Below the pieces are notes generated by a model that did not search any database, was not told the DNA's origin, and was given only the letters and a program-made list of their open reading frames with translations. A stretch of 64,000 bases of DNA from positions 806,001-870,000 of the forward strand of contig CAVSQL010000014.1 in assembly GCA_963730065.1 (NCBI GenBank), in the 5' to 3' direction. The translations under genes were made by a program, and so were the position numbers. This DNA is from UBA9676 sp963730065 (GTDB taxonomy: Bacteria; Actinomycetota; Actinomycetes; Streptosporangiales; Streptosporangiaceae). Below, piece by piece: positions 34,998 to 43,706 of this stretch (positions are counted from its first letter, which is position 1; each line of letters begins with the position of its first letter).

Positions 34998-35297
34998 ATG
35001 TCAGACAAGGACGAGAGCGGCGACAGCGGCGGCGGCGGCGACAGCGGCGCCAGCAAGATAGCGTCGGTCGCGGCCGCCTTCGCCGCGGCGTGGATTACCC
35101 GCAAGGCCCTGACTTTCGGCTGGACGAAGATCACCGGCAAGGAACCACCCTCCGATCAGGACCCGACAGTCGGGTGGGCTGAGGCACTGGGCTGGGCGGT
35201 GGTGATCGGGGTGGGCATTCAGGCGGCCCGGATGGTGGCCACCCGGGCGGTGACGAGCAAGATGCGGCGGGCCCCGGCGGGCGAGATTCAGCAGTGA
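34998..35297 (+). CDS. DUF4235 family small membrane protein
   Basis: A 99-residue protein with a Gly/Ser/Asp-rich N-terminus, a first hydrophobic helix (IASVAAAFAAAWITRKAL) and a second (ALGWAVVIGVGIQAARMVAT), followed by a basic tail. The pattern matches DUF4235, common in actinobacteria and without known function. GGGAGGAG precedes the ATG. It lies 57 bases after the DUF3093 gene and probably shares its transcript. Confidence 0.82.
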   Translation: MSDKDESGDSGGGGDSGASKIASVAAAFAAAWITRKALTFGWTKITGKEPPSDQDPTVGWAEALGWAVVIGVGIQAARMVATRAVTSKMRRAPAGEIQQ

Positions 35298-35319
35298 GCA
35301 CACGCAGGGTGACCGGGCC

Positions 35320-36102
35320 ATGCCAAACTTGGTTACCGTGCCAGATCACGACCGCTCACGCCTGTCGTTCAAGCTCGGCTACGCCATCCGCCATCCCGGC
35401 CGGGTGATCCCCTATGCGCGGCGCCGGGGCCGGGACGCCATGCTGGGCATGCGGTCCGCCGGCCACGTCAGCTACTACCGGGACGTGATGAGGTCGGATG
35501 CTGCCCGCTGTGCCGAGGGCGCGGTCGGCAGTCCCACCCACACGGAGTGGCTCAGGATCGGCCAGCTGCAGTTCGATTACCTGGTCGGCCACGGCCTGCA
35601 GCCGGGCGACCGGATGCTGGAAATCGGCTGCGGCAACCTGCGGGCGGGACGGCTGTTCATCGACTACCTCAACCCGGGCAACTACTACGGCATCGATATC
35701 TCGCCCGACATCCTGCTGGCCGCGCAGCAGGTGCTGGCCGAGTCCGGCCTGCAGGCCAAGGTCCCGCATCTGGCGCTGGTCGGCGACCTGAAGTTCGCCT
35801 TCCTCCCGCCGGGCAAGTTCACGGTGGTTCACGCGCACAGCGTCTTCTCCCACTCGCCACTCCCGGTGATCGACGAGTGCCTGGCGCACGTGGGCCGGAT
35901 CATGACCAGCGACGCCATCTTCGACTTCACCTTCGACCGGACCGAAGGCGCCGAGCATCAGGTGCTGCACGAGGACTTCTACTACCGGGCGGCGACCCTG
36001 ATCGAGCTCGCGAACAGCCACGGCCTCGACGCCGAGCTCATGACGGACTGGGAGGAGACGGGGCATCCCCAGTCGAAGATCCGGATCACCCGCCGCAGCT
36101 GA
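35320..36102 (+). CDS. Class I SAM-dependent methyltransferase
   Basis: A 260-residue methyltransferase. The basic N-terminal 60 residues (HPGRVIPYARRRGRDAM) precede motif I (MLEIGCGNLRAGRLFIDYL, about 98-116), motif II (YYGIDISPDIL) and VVHAHSVFSHSPLPVIDECL. The GCGNLRAG variant and the downstream SVFSHSP are typical of methyltransferases in surface-glycan and lipid clusters. It lies 22 bases after the DUF4235 gene. The substrate is unknown. It sits outside the glycan locus, but its closest functional parallels may be there. Confidence 0.8.
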   Translation: MPNLVTVPDHDRSRLSFKLGYAIRHPGRVIPYARRRGRDAMLGMRSAGHVSYYRDVMRSDAARCAEGAVGSPTHTEWLRIGQLQFDYLVGHGLQPGDRMLEIGCGNLRAGRLFIDYLNPGNYYGIDISPDILLAAQQVLAESGLQAKVPHLALVGDLKFAFLPPGKFTVVHAHSVFSHSPLPVIDECLAHVGRIMTSDAIFDFTFDRTEGAEHQVLHEDFYYRAATLIELANSHGLDAELMTDWEETGHPQSKIRITRRS

Positions 36103-36128
36103 CCGCCGCCCGCCCGCTGATGGCGGGG

Positions 36129-36632
36129 TCAGGTGACCGAGCCGGCGGCGGCGCCGGTCGTCCGGTCGCCCCACCGGGCCTGCGCGGCCTCCAGGTCCAG
36201 CGGGGCGATCATGGCGCCCTCCTGGAGCTCGGCCTCCCAGTCTTCGGCCGGCACCCGCCACATCACCTCGAACTCGATCCCGCTCGGGTCCTTCGCGTAC
36301 AGGGACTTGGACACCCGGTGGTCGCTGGCGCCGACGAGCGCGCCGCGGTCGGCGAGCCGCCGGCGGATCTCAGCCAGCTCGGCGAGCGTGCCCACCTCCC
36401 AGGCGAGGTGGTACAGGCCGGCGCGGGGCGAGGCGTCGGCCGGGATACCGGTCCCGCCGATGCCGAACAGCCCGAGATCATGGTCGTTGGCCGAGCCGGG
36501 CGCCCGGAGGAACGCGGCCTGGCCTCCGATCTCGGCCCGGACCTCGAATCCGAGCGTCGCGGTGTAGAAATCCACGGCGCTGGCCAGGTCGTGGACGTAG
36601 AGGACAGCATGGTTGAGGCGGCGCACGGCCAT
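36129..36632 (-). CDS. VOC-superfamily (glyoxalase/dioxygenase-like) protein
   Basis: A 167-residue protein with two beta-alpha-beta-beta-beta modules. Likely metal ligands are the histidine in LNHAVLYVHD near residue 7, the histidine in LYHLAWEVG, and the glutamate in GIEFEVMW; this is the pattern of extradiol dioxygenases and related enzymes. The C-terminus (WEAELQEGAMIAPLDL) resembles hydroxyquinol or catechol-type VOC proteins. Ring-cleaving dioxygenase or bleomycin-resistance-like binding are both possible. It converges on the methyltransferase gene, with 26 bases between. Confidence 0.78.
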   Translation of the reverse strand: MAVRRLNHAVLYVHDLASAVDFYTATLGFEVRAEIGGQAAFLRAPGSANDHDLGLFGIGGTGIPADASPRAGLYHLAWEVGTLAELAEIRRRLADRGALVGASDHRVSKSLYAKDPSGIEFEVMWRVPAEDWEAELQEGAMIAPLDLEAAQARWGDRTTGAAAGSVT

Positions 36633-36784
36633 CGCAAGCCTCCCGGCTCGGGGTTGTCTGTCAGGATGAATGCGGCCCCGGCCGCGCTGATTCCCGGCCG
36701 CTCCCGCCGCGCCCGCGCGATGACGTGACCCGGCCGCGCCGGCCAGCGTTCCTCCGCCGCCGGCGTCCGGCGAGGCCGCGCTGC

Positions 36785-36973
36785 TCAGCCGCCGATCTGC
36801 CGGCGGCGGATGTCCTTCAGGCGCCGCCGCTGGGACGGATCGAGCATCAAGTACACACCGACCGGGATGGCGATCCCGGCCGCGATAACGATCAGGCCGA
36901 GCCAGAAGTTAAAGATCATCAAGATCAGACCGACCACCGCGATGCCGATGGCCGCCTTCCTGAAACCGGACAC
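36785..36973 (-). CDS. Small two-helix membrane protein
   Basis: A 62-residue protein with two adjacent hydrophobic helices (AAIGIAVVGLILMIFNFWL and IVIAAGIAIPVGVYLML) and a very basic C-terminus (QRRRLKDIRRRQ). The GTG at 36973 is preceded by AGGAGG. No named family was recognised; such small proteins are common in actinomycetes. It stands alone, flanked by about 150 and 200 bases of non-coding DNA. Confidence 0.65.
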   Translation of the reverse strand: MSGFRKAAIGIAVVGLILMIFNFWLGLIVIAAGIAIPVGVYLMLDPSQRRRLKDIRRRQIGG

Positions 36974-37177
36974 CTATGCCTCCTCGTGCGCGGGAAGGGC
37001 CACGCCACTGCGCTACCCCAGCCACTCCACCCATCCTGGACTATCACTATCAACGCTGGACAATCTTCTGGTAGTCCGCATAACCCCCGGCATCCGCGGC
37101 CCCGCCTGCCCGCCCGCGTCCGGGTCGCGGCGGGGCGGGCGGCCTGACAGGATGGGCGGTGTGCCCGGAGGGGAACT

Positions 37178-37747
37178 ATGACGCTCTCACTGCCCATCGA
37201 CGCTGACGCCAACGAGCTGCTCTCGCGCAGCCCGCTGGCGCTGGTCATCGGAATGCTGCTGGACCAGCAGGTGACGCTGGAGAAGGCCTTCACCTCGCCC
37301 CGCGACCTGGTGCGGCGGCTCGGCCACGAGCCGACCGCGCAGGAACTGGCCGACTACGACCCGCAGGCGCTGGTGGCGGTGTTCAGCGAGCGGCCCGCGC
37401 TCCATCGCTACCCCAGCGCGATGGCTGCTCGCGTCCAGCAGCTGTGCGCACTGATCGTCGACCTCTACCAGGGCGATGCCGCGAACGTCTGGGCCGGAGT
37501 GTCCAGCGGGAAGGAGCTGCTGGCGAGGATCAACGAGCTCCCCGGCTTCGGGGCCAACAAGGCCCGCATCTTCGTCGCCCTGCTCGGTAAGCAGTACGGC
37601 GTCCGCCCCGAGGGCTGGCGGGAGGCGGCCGGCCCGTTCGGCGAGGAGGGCTCCCACTGCTCGGTCGCCGACATCGTCGACGCCGACTCCCTAGCCGCCG
37701 TCCGCGCCTACAAACAATCCCTGAAATCCGCCAAGGCAACCAGCTAG
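37178..37747 (+). CDS. HhH-GPD-family DNA glycosylase-like protein
   Basis: A 189-residue protein with the helix-hairpin-helix fold of base-excision repair glycosylases. The start MTLSLPIDADANELL and PLALVIGMLLDQQVTLEKAF resemble the small actinobacterial HhH-GPD family; the hairpin is LPGFGANKARIFVALLGK. The catalytic aspartate expected about 20 residues after the hairpin is not obvious, and there is no iron-sulfur cysteine set. GGAGGGG precedes the ATG. Uracil or alkylbase removal is possible but unproven. Confidence 0.8.
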   Translation: MTLSLPIDADANELLSRSPLALVIGMLLDQQVTLEKAFTSPRDLVRRLGHEPTAQELADYDPQALVAVFSERPALHRYPSAMAARVQQLCALIVDLYQGDAANVWAGVSSGKELLARINELPGFGANKARIFVALLGKQYGVRPEGWREAAGPFGEEGSHCSVADIVDADSLAAVRAYKQSLKSAKATS

Positions 37748-37804
37748 CCCCAGCTCTGGCAGTCTCCCGCGGAGGAGGCTGCCGCCGAACCGCGGACGGG
37801 ACCT

Positions 37805-37881
37805 GGCGCGGGCGCGGGTGCCGTGTCCGGAGCGTATAAAGAGCGAAGCGGAGCGGAGGACGCGGCACCCGCGCCCGCGCC
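37805..37881. terminator. Long stem-loop between convergent genes
   Basis: The arms at 37805-37823 and 37863-37881 are perfectly complementary over 19 bases. A further five pairs (one G-U) extend the stem to 24, leaving a loop of about 29 bases. The loop contains GAGCGAAGCGGAGCG. It lies between the stops of the HhH-GPD gene and the facing membrane-protein gene and probably ends transcription from both sides. Confidence 0.65.
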
Positions 37882-37895
37882 CCCACGCACAGACG

Positions 37896-38375
37896 TCAGC
37901 GAATCCCGTGTCGGCGCAAGACCTCCGCCGCGTCCCCGAGCACGTCGTCATCCAGCCCGCTGGCCTTGCCCTTGCCGGTGCTGATCGCCTTGCCGGGTTT
38001 CGCGGTCGCCACAGTTGAGCCCGCGCCGTTGCCCGCCGCCTGGGTGACGGCCTTCCCGCCGCCCTTCCGCCGGGCCCGGCCGCGCAGGCTGCCGGAGACG
38101 ACGAACAGCACGATCGCGACGCCGAGGACGATGAAGCCGGCCCAGGCACGCTGCGAGAGCACGAACGACGAGGCGAAGTTGGCGATCGCGGTGCCGAACG
38201 TCCACAGCAGCTGGATCGCCCCGATCAGGTAGGCGGCCAGCGGCAGCAGCGACCACGCCACGCCGCGCAGGCCCGCCGCGGCGCCCCGGCGGCGCCACAC
38301 GAAAAAGCTCACGATGAGCCCGGCCAGCGTGAGCCCGGCGGTCAGCGGCAGCCATGCGATCTGCGCATATGTCAT
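37896..38375 (-). CDS. Conserved actinobacterial membrane protein
   Basis: A 159-residue protein starting at ATG 38375 after GGGGAGG. Three hydrophobic helices occur at about 5-24, 40-60 and 75-97 (WAGFIVLGVAIVLFVVSG). A basic Gly/Lys-rich tail and an acidic end (LDDDVLGDAAEVLRRHGI) follow. Homologues beside metH in streptomycetes are sometimes labelled cellulose synthase, but there is no glycosyltransferase domain here. The function is unknown. Confidence 0.75.
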   Translation of the reverse strand: MTYAQIAWLPLTAGLTLAGLIVSFFVWRRRGAAAGLRGVAWSLLPLAAYLIGAIQLLWTFGTAIANFASSFVLSQRAWAGFIVLGVAIVLFVVSGSLRGRARRKGGGKAVTQAAGNGAGSTVATAKPGKAISTGKGKASGLDDDVLGDAAEVLRRHGIR

Positions 38376-38497
38376 GACGCCTCCCCTCGGTTGAGCTGTC
38401 CCTTTCATCGTCGCACACTGCAGCCGGTGCGCAGACCGCCCATGGGCCGCCGGGAGCGACGGGCGGCCCGGGTGCGACGGCGCGTCCCGGCCGCCTT

Positions 38498-39187
38498 TCA
38501 CCGCCTGTGAGCGGCGGAAGCCGCCACCACCTGCCGGATGCGGGCGAGATCAACCTCCTGCAGCGACGCCACGATCGCCCGCCCGGGCCGGGCCGTGCCC
38601 AGCGCCGCTGGCAGCGGCACGCTGGGCACCGCGATGACCGGGCAGCCCGCGGCCTGCGCCGCGGCGATCCCCCGGGGTGAGTCCTCCAGCGCCACGCAGC
38701 CGGCCGGCGGCTGCCCCAGCAGCGCCGCCGCCCGCCGGTAGGGCTCGGGGTCCGGTTTGCCGTGGCTGACGTCCTCCGCGCAGACGGTGGTGCCGAAGGC
38801 CAGACCGGCGCCGGCGAGCACCGCGTCCATGATCTGGCGCTGCGCGGACGTGACCAGCGCCATCGGGATCCCGGCGGCCGCGAGCTCGGCCAGCAGCCCG
38901 GCGGCGCCCGGCATGAGCGGCACCCCGCGCTCGGCGATCAGGGTGGCCATGGTATCCAGCAGCCACCTGCCGACCAGCGCTGGCTCGGCGGGCCGGAGAG
39001 CCCTGGCCCGCATGTACCCGACCGAATGCTCCAGCGAGCCGCCGGTGAGTTCCAGCTGGTCGGCCCGGGTCCACGACCCGCCCATCGTGGCCATCACCGC
39101 ACACTCAGCCTCGAACCACAGCGGCTCGGAGTCCACCAGCAGCCCGTCCATGTCGAACAGGACCGCCCGCAGCAGCCCGTCGCTCAA
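38498..39187 (-). CDS. HAD-superfamily phosphatase (beta-phosphoglucomutase-like)
   Basis: A 229-residue HAD hydrolase. Motif 1 is LFDMDGLL with the nucleophile aspartate and acid-base aspartate two residues apart. Motif 2 is LVTSAQ, motif 3 the lysine in HGKPDPEPY, and motif 4 LEDSPRGI. A helical cap lies between motifs 1 and 2. The best start is TTG at 39187, whose TTGA overlaps the metH stop; the ORF upstream is a shadow of metH. It dephosphorylates or isomerises a small sugar phosphate or similar substrate. Its position directly after metH is conserved in actinomycetes, though no functional link is known. Confidence 0.85.
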   Translation of the reverse strand: MSDGLLRAVLFDMDGLLVDSEPLWFEAECAVMATMGGSWTRADQLELTGGSLEHSVGYMRARALRPAEPALVGRWLLDTMATLIAERGVPLMPGAAGLLAELAAAGIPMALVTSAQRQIMDAVLAGAGLAFGTTVCAEDVSHGKPDPEPYRRAAALLGQPPAGCVALEDSPRGIAAAQAAGCPVIAVPSVPLPAALGTARPGRAIVASLQEVDLARIRQVVAASAAHRR

Positions 39188-42100
39188 GTGCTGAAATACC
39201 TTGCCTCGGGGTGATGGGCGATCAGCGCATCGGTGGACTGCTCGGGGGCGAGCTGGAACTCCTCCGACAGGCTCACCCCGATCCGTTCCGGCCGCAGCAG
39301 CCGCACCACCTTGGCCCGGTCTTCCAGGTCGGGGCAGGCCGGGTAGCCGAACGAATACCGGCAGCCGTGGTATTCGACCTTGAGGATGTCCTCCAGCCCG
39401 GGCGGGTCGAACCCGGCCAGCCCGAGCTCGGCGCGGACCCGGCTGTGCCAGTACTCGGCCAGGGCCTCGGTCAGCTGCACCGACAGCCCGTGCAGCTCCA
39501 GGTAGTCGCGGTAGGCGTCCTTCGCGAACAGCTCCGCGGTCGCCTGGCTGATCTTCGTCCCGACGGTGACCAGCTGGAACCCCACCACATCGAGCTCGCC
39601 GGACCCGGCGGGCCGGAAGAAGTCGGCCAGGCACAGGTGCCGGTCGCGCCGCTGGCGGGGGAAGGTGAACCGTTCCCGTTCCCGCCCGTCGTCGCCGAGG
39701 ACGACCAGGTCATCACCCTCGCTGACGGCGGGGAAGTAGCCGTAGACGACGCCGGCCTCGACCAGTCCTTCGGTCTGGATCCGCTCCAGCCACATCCGCA
39801 GCCGGGGGCGCCCCTCGGTCTCCACCAGCTCCTCGTAGCTGGGCCCGCTCCCGCCCCGGGCCGGCTTGAGCCCCCACTGGCCCATGAACGTGGCCCGCTC
39901 GTCGAGGAAGGCGGCGTAGTCGGCGAGGGCGATGCCCTTGACCACCCGGTCGCCGGTGAACGGGGGCACGGGCACGTCGTTGTCGGTGGCCACGTCGGAC
40001 CGGGCGGGCAGGTCGGCCGGCTCGGTGACCTTCAGCCGCGCCCCGGGGGCGACCCGGCGCTCGCGCAGCGCGGGCAGCTGCGCGCCCGCCTCGCCGCGCT
40101 TGACCGCCATGGCGGCGTCCATGAGCCGCAGGCCCTCGAAGGCGTCCCGGGCGTAGCGCACCTCGCCGTCGAACAGCGCGGCCAGGTCCTGTTCCACGTA
40201 GGCGCGGGTGAGGGCGGCGCCGCCGAGCAGGACCGGCCACCGGACCGCCAGGCCGCGGGAGTTCAGCTCGGCCAGGTTGTCCCTCATCACCACGGTGGAC
40301 TTGACCAGCAGCCCGGACATGCCGATCACGTCGGCGCCGTGCTCGGTCGCCGCGTCCACGATCGCCGACAGGGGCTGCTTGATGCCGATGTTGACGACGT
40401 CATAGCCGTTGTTGCTCAAGATGATGTCGACCAGATTCTTGCCGATGTCGTGCACGTCCCCCTTGACCGTCGCCAGCACGATCCGGCCCTTGCCCGCCTC
40501 GCCGGACCGTTCCATGTGCGGTTCGAGGTAACCAACCGCCGTCTTCATCACCTCGGCGGATTGCAGCACGAACGGGAGCTGCATCTGCCCGGAGCCGAAC
40601 AGGTCCCCGACGGTCTTCATCCCGGCCAGCAGAACGTCGTTCACGATCTCCAGGGCCGGCCGCTGGCCGAGCGCGTCGTCGAGGTCGGCCTCCAGCCCGG
40701 CCCGCTCGCCGTCGACGATCCGGCGCTCGAGCCGGTCCCACAGCGGCAGGCCGGCCAGCTCTGCCGCCCGGCTGGCCTTGACCGCCGCCGCGTCCACGCC
40801 CTCGAACAGCTCCAGCAGCCGGGCCAGCGGGTCGTACCCCTCCCGCCGGCGGTCGTAGATCAGGTCGAGCGCGGTCTGGAGCTGGTCCCCGCCGATCCGG
40901 GCGATCGGCATGATCCGCGACGCGTGAACGATCGCCGAGTCGAGCCCGGCGCGCACGCACTCGTCGAGGAAGACTGAGTTCAGCACGGCGCGCGCCGCCG
41001 GGTTCAGGCCGAACGAGACGTTCGAGACCCCCAGCGTGGTCTGCACGTCCGGGTAGCGGCGCTTGACCGCGCGGATGGCCTCGATCGTCTCCAGCGCGTC
41101 CCGCCGGGTCTCTTCCTGCCCGGTGGCGATCGGGAACGTCAGGCAGTCCACGATGATGTCGGACGTGCGCATGCCCCAGTTGCCGGTCAGGTCCTCGATC
41201 AGCCGGGTGGCGACCTGCGCCTTCCACTCGGCGGTGCGCGCCTGCCCGCGCTCGTCGATGGTCAGCGCGATCACCGCGGCGCCATGCTCCCTGACCAGCG
41301 GCATCATCCTGGCGATCCGGGATCCGGGGCCATCCCCGTCCTCGTAGTTGACCGAGTTGACGACCGCGCGGCCGCCCAGCATCTCCAGGCCCGCCCTGAC
41401 CACTTCCGGTTCGGTGGAGTCGATGACCAGCGGCAGGGTGGCGGCGGTGGCGAGCCCGGCCACCTCGGTCATGTCCGCGGAGCCGTCCCGGCCCACGTAG
41501 TCCACGCACACGTCGAGCAGGTGCGCCCCGTCGCGGGTCTGCTGCCGGGCGATCTCGACGCAGTCGTCGAGCCGGCCGGCCAGCAGCGCCTCGCGGAACG
41601 CCTTCGACCCGTTGGCGTTGGTGCGCTCGCCGATGGCCAGGAACGAGGTGTCCTGGCGGAACGGCACATGCTGGTAGAGCGAGGCGACACCGGGCTCGGG
41701 CCGGGGCCGCCGGGGGGTGAGCGGCCTGCCCCGCACCCGGTCCACCAGGACGGCCAGGTGCTCGGGGGTGGTGCCGCAGCAGCCGCCCACCAGCGCGAGC
41801 CCGAACTCGGCGGTGAACGTCTCGTGCGAGTCGGCGAGCTGGCCGGGGGTCAGCGGGTAGTGGGCGCCGTCGGCGGTGAGCACCGGCAGGCCGGCGTTGG
41901 GCATGCAGGAAACCGGGACGGCCGCGTGGCCCGCCAGGTAGCGCAGGTGCTCGCTCATCTCCCCCGGGCCGGTCGCGCAGTTGAGCCCGATCAGGCTGAT
42001 GCCGAGCGGTTCCAGGGCGGTGAGGGCGGCCCCGATCTCGGTCCCGAGCAGCATGGAGCCGGTCGTCTCGATGGTCACGTGGGCGATCAGCGGGAGGTCA

Positions 42101-42675
42101 CTGCCGTCCGCCGCCATCGCCCGCCGGGCGCCGGTGATCGCCGCCTTCGCCTGCAGCAGATCCTGGCAGGTCTCCACCACGATCGCGTCCACCCCGCCAC
42201 GCAGCAGGCCGGCCACATTGCGCTGGTAGGAGTCGCGCAGATCGGCGAAACGGACGTGGCCGAGGGTGGGCAGCTTGGTCCCGGGACCGACCGAGCCGAG
42301 CACCCAGCGGGGGTGGCTCTCGGTGCCGACGGCATCGGCAGCCGCGCGGGCGATCCTCGCCCCGGCCTCGGACAGCTCCTCGATCCGCGCCTGCAGCCCG
42401 TATTCACCCAGGTTGCCGAGATTCGCGCCGAACGTATTGGTGGTGATGCAGTCGACCCCGGCCTCGAGGTAGGCATCGTGGATGGACCGGACGATATCGG
42501 GCCGTGTGTGGTTGAGGATCTCGTTGCAGCCCTCGTGGCCGTCGAAGTCCCCGAGGGTGGCGGGGCTGGCCTGCAGCATGGTGCCCATCGCCCCGTCGGC
42601 CACGACCACCCGCTGGGCCAGGGCGGCACGCAGTTGGTGTGCTGCCTGCCGGGGCGGGCGGTCGCTCGTCGTCAT
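39184..42675 (-). CDS. metH: Cobalamin-dependent methionine synthase
   Basis: A full-length 1163-residue enzyme that transfers the methyl group of methyltetrahydrofolate to homocysteine via methylcobalamin. The N-terminal homocysteine module (about 1-320) has zinc ligands in LNCATGP and GGCCGTTP. The pterin-binding domain spans about 340-610. The cap and B12 domain (about 640-860) has the cobalt-ligand histidine H742 in GDVHDIGKN. The AdoMet-dependent reactivation domain (about 900-1163) ends with YSFGYPACPD and SEEFQLAPEQSTDALI. Only about 125 bases separate it from the divergent PAC2 gene, too little for a classical cobalamin riboswitch. Confidence 0.96.
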   Translation of the reverse strand: MTTSDRPPRQAAHQLRAALAQRVVVADGAMGTMLQASPATLGDFDGHEGCNEILNHTRPDIVRSIHDAYLEAGVDCITTNTFGANLGNLGEYGLQARIEELSEAGARIARAAADAVGTESHPRWVLGSVGPGTKLPTLGHVRFADLRDSYQRNVAGLLRGGVDAIVVETCQDLLQAKAAITGARRAMAADGSDLPLIAHVTIETTGSMLLGTEIGAALTALEPLGISLIGLNCATGPGEMSEHLRYLAGHAAVPVSCMPNAGLPVLTADGAHYPLTPGQLADSHETFTAEFGLALVGGCCGTTPEHLAVLVDRVRGRPLTPRRPRPEPGVASLYQHVPFRQDTSFLAIGERTNANGSKAFREALLAGRLDDCVEIARQQTRDGAHLLDVCVDYVGRDGSADMTEVAGLATAATLPLVIDSTEPEVVRAGLEMLGGRAVVNSVNYEDGDGPGSRIARMMPLVREHGAAVIALTIDERGQARTAEWKAQVATRLIEDLTGNWGMRTSDIIVDCLTFPIATGQEETRRDALETIEAIRAVKRRYPDVQTTLGVSNVSFGLNPAARAVLNSVFLDECVRAGLDSAIVHASRIMPIARIGGDQLQTALDLIYDRRREGYDPLARLLELFEGVDAAAVKASRAAELAGLPLWDRLERRIVDGERAGLEADLDDALGQRPALEIVNDVLLAGMKTVGDLFGSGQMQLPFVLQSAEVMKTAVGYLEPHMERSGEAGKGRIVLATVKGDVHDIGKNLVDIILSNNGYDVVNIGIKQPLSAIVDAATEHGADVIGMSGLLVKSTVVMRDNLAELNSRGLAVRWPVLLGGAALTRAYVEQDLAALFDGEVRYARDAFEGLRLMDAAMAVKRGEAGAQLPALRERRVAPGARLKVTEPADLPARSDVATDNDVPVPPFTGDRVVKGIALADYAAFLDERATFMGQWGLKPARGGSGPSYEELVETEGRPRLRMWLERIQTEGLVEAGVVYGYFPAVSEGDDLVVLGDDGRERERFTFPRQRRDRHLCLADFFRPAGSGELDVVGFQLVTVGTKISQATAELFAKDAYRDYLELHGLSVQLTEALAEYWHSRVRAELGLAGFDPPGLEDILKVEYHGCRYSFGYPACPDLEDRAKVVRLLRPERIGVSLSEEFQLAPEQSTDALIAHHPEARYFST

Positions 42676-42801
42676 AGGGCCCACATTCTAGCGGCGAACC
42701 GCCCACCGTCCGGGCCAGGCAGGGTACCCAGCGATCATGTGTGAGCCGTAATGTGGAGTCGTGCTCTCCTGGCGCCCAGGCAGCAAGGAAGGAGGTGGTG
42801 A

Positions 42802-43665
42802 GTGATCGAGCTCGACGGCATCGGCAAGCTCACCTCCCCGGTGATCATCGCCGCCTTCGAGGGCTGGAACGACGCTGGCGAGGCAGCCAGCGGGGTCATC
42901 AACCACCTGAGCCTCGCCTGGCAGGCGACGCCGGTCGGTGCCATCGACCCGGAGGACTACTACGACTTCCAGGTGACCCGGCCGGTCACCGAGGTGGCCG
43001 CGGGCAAGACCGAGCGCCTGATCTGGCCGACCACCCGGCTGCTGGCGGCCAAGCAGGAAGCCTCCGACCGCGACCTGCTGCTCGTCCACGGCATCGAGCC
43101 GAACATGCGCTGGCGGGGTTTCTGTTCGGAGCTGGTCACCAGCTTCTCCGAGCTCGGGATCGAGCTGATCGTCCTGCTCGGGGCGCTGCTGGCCGACTCG
43201 CCGCACACCCGCCCGGTGCCGGTTGCCGCCGCGGCCTCGGATCCCACCCTGGCCGCCGACCTCCGCGCCGAGCCGGTCAACTACAAGGGCCCGACCGGGA
43301 TCGTCGGCGTCCTGCAGCATGCGTGCGTGGACGCGGGCATACCGGCGGTCTCCCTGTGGGCGTCGGTGCCGCACTACGTCGCGCAGCCACCGTGCCCGAA
43401 GGCGACGCTGGCGCTGATCCGTGCGGTGGAGGACGTACTCGACGTGTCGCTGCCGCTGGCCGATCTGCCCCAGGAGGCACGGGCCTGGGAGCGTGGCGTG
43501 GATGAGCTAGCCGAGCAGGACACCGAGGTCGCGGAGTACGTGCGGACCCTGGAAGAGGCCAAGGACGCGACCGACCTGCCCGAGGCGAGCGGGGATGCCA
43601 TCGCGCGGGAGTTCGAGCGTTACCTGCGCCGCCGGCGCGACCCGGGCGACCGCGGCGGCCGCTGA
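42802..43665 (+). CDS. PAC2 (proteasome assembly chaperone) family protein
   Basis: A 287-residue protein. The family core appears as VIIAAFEGWNDAGEAASG near the N-terminus, LLVHGIEPNMRWRGF, VLLGALLADSPHTRPVPV, and TGIVGVLQHACVDAGIPAVSLWASVPHYV. The GTG at 42802 is preceded by GGAGGTGG. Actinobacterial PAC2 proteins resemble eukaryotic proteasome chaperones, but their assembly role in bacteria is not proved. The gene lies between metH and the SCO1664-family gene as in mycobacteria and streptomycetes, except that mshC, normally nearby, is missing. Confidence 0.88.
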   Translation: MIELDGIGKLTSPVIIAAFEGWNDAGEAASGVINHLSLAWQATPVGAIDPEDYYDFQVTRPVTEVAAGKTERLIWPTTRLLAAKQEASDRDLLLVHGIEPNMRWRGFCSELVTSFSELGIELIVLLGALLADSPHTRPVPVAAAASDPTLAADLRAEPVNYKGPTGIVGVLQHACVDAGIPAVSLWASVPHYVAQPPCPKATLALIRAVEDVLDVSLPLADLPQEARAWERGVDELAEQDTEVAEYVRTLEEAKDATDLPEASGDAIAREFERYLRRRRDPGDRGGR

Positions 43666-43675
43666 TCGCAGGCCC

Positions 43676-43697
43676 CGGGCCCGCTGCCCAGGGCCCG
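43676..43697. terminator. Hairpin between convergent genes
   Basis: CGGGCCC and GGGCCCG flank an eight-base loop directly after the PAC2 stop and before the stop of the facing SCO1664-family gene. It has no clear T-run, as is usual in GC-rich actinomycetes. Confidence 0.5.
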
Positions 43698-43706
43698 GCC
43701 GCCGGC

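Noticed and set aside
42676..42801. Possible cobalamin riboswitch upstream of metH
   Set aside because: The gap is only about 125 bases, and no B12-box-like sequence was recognised.
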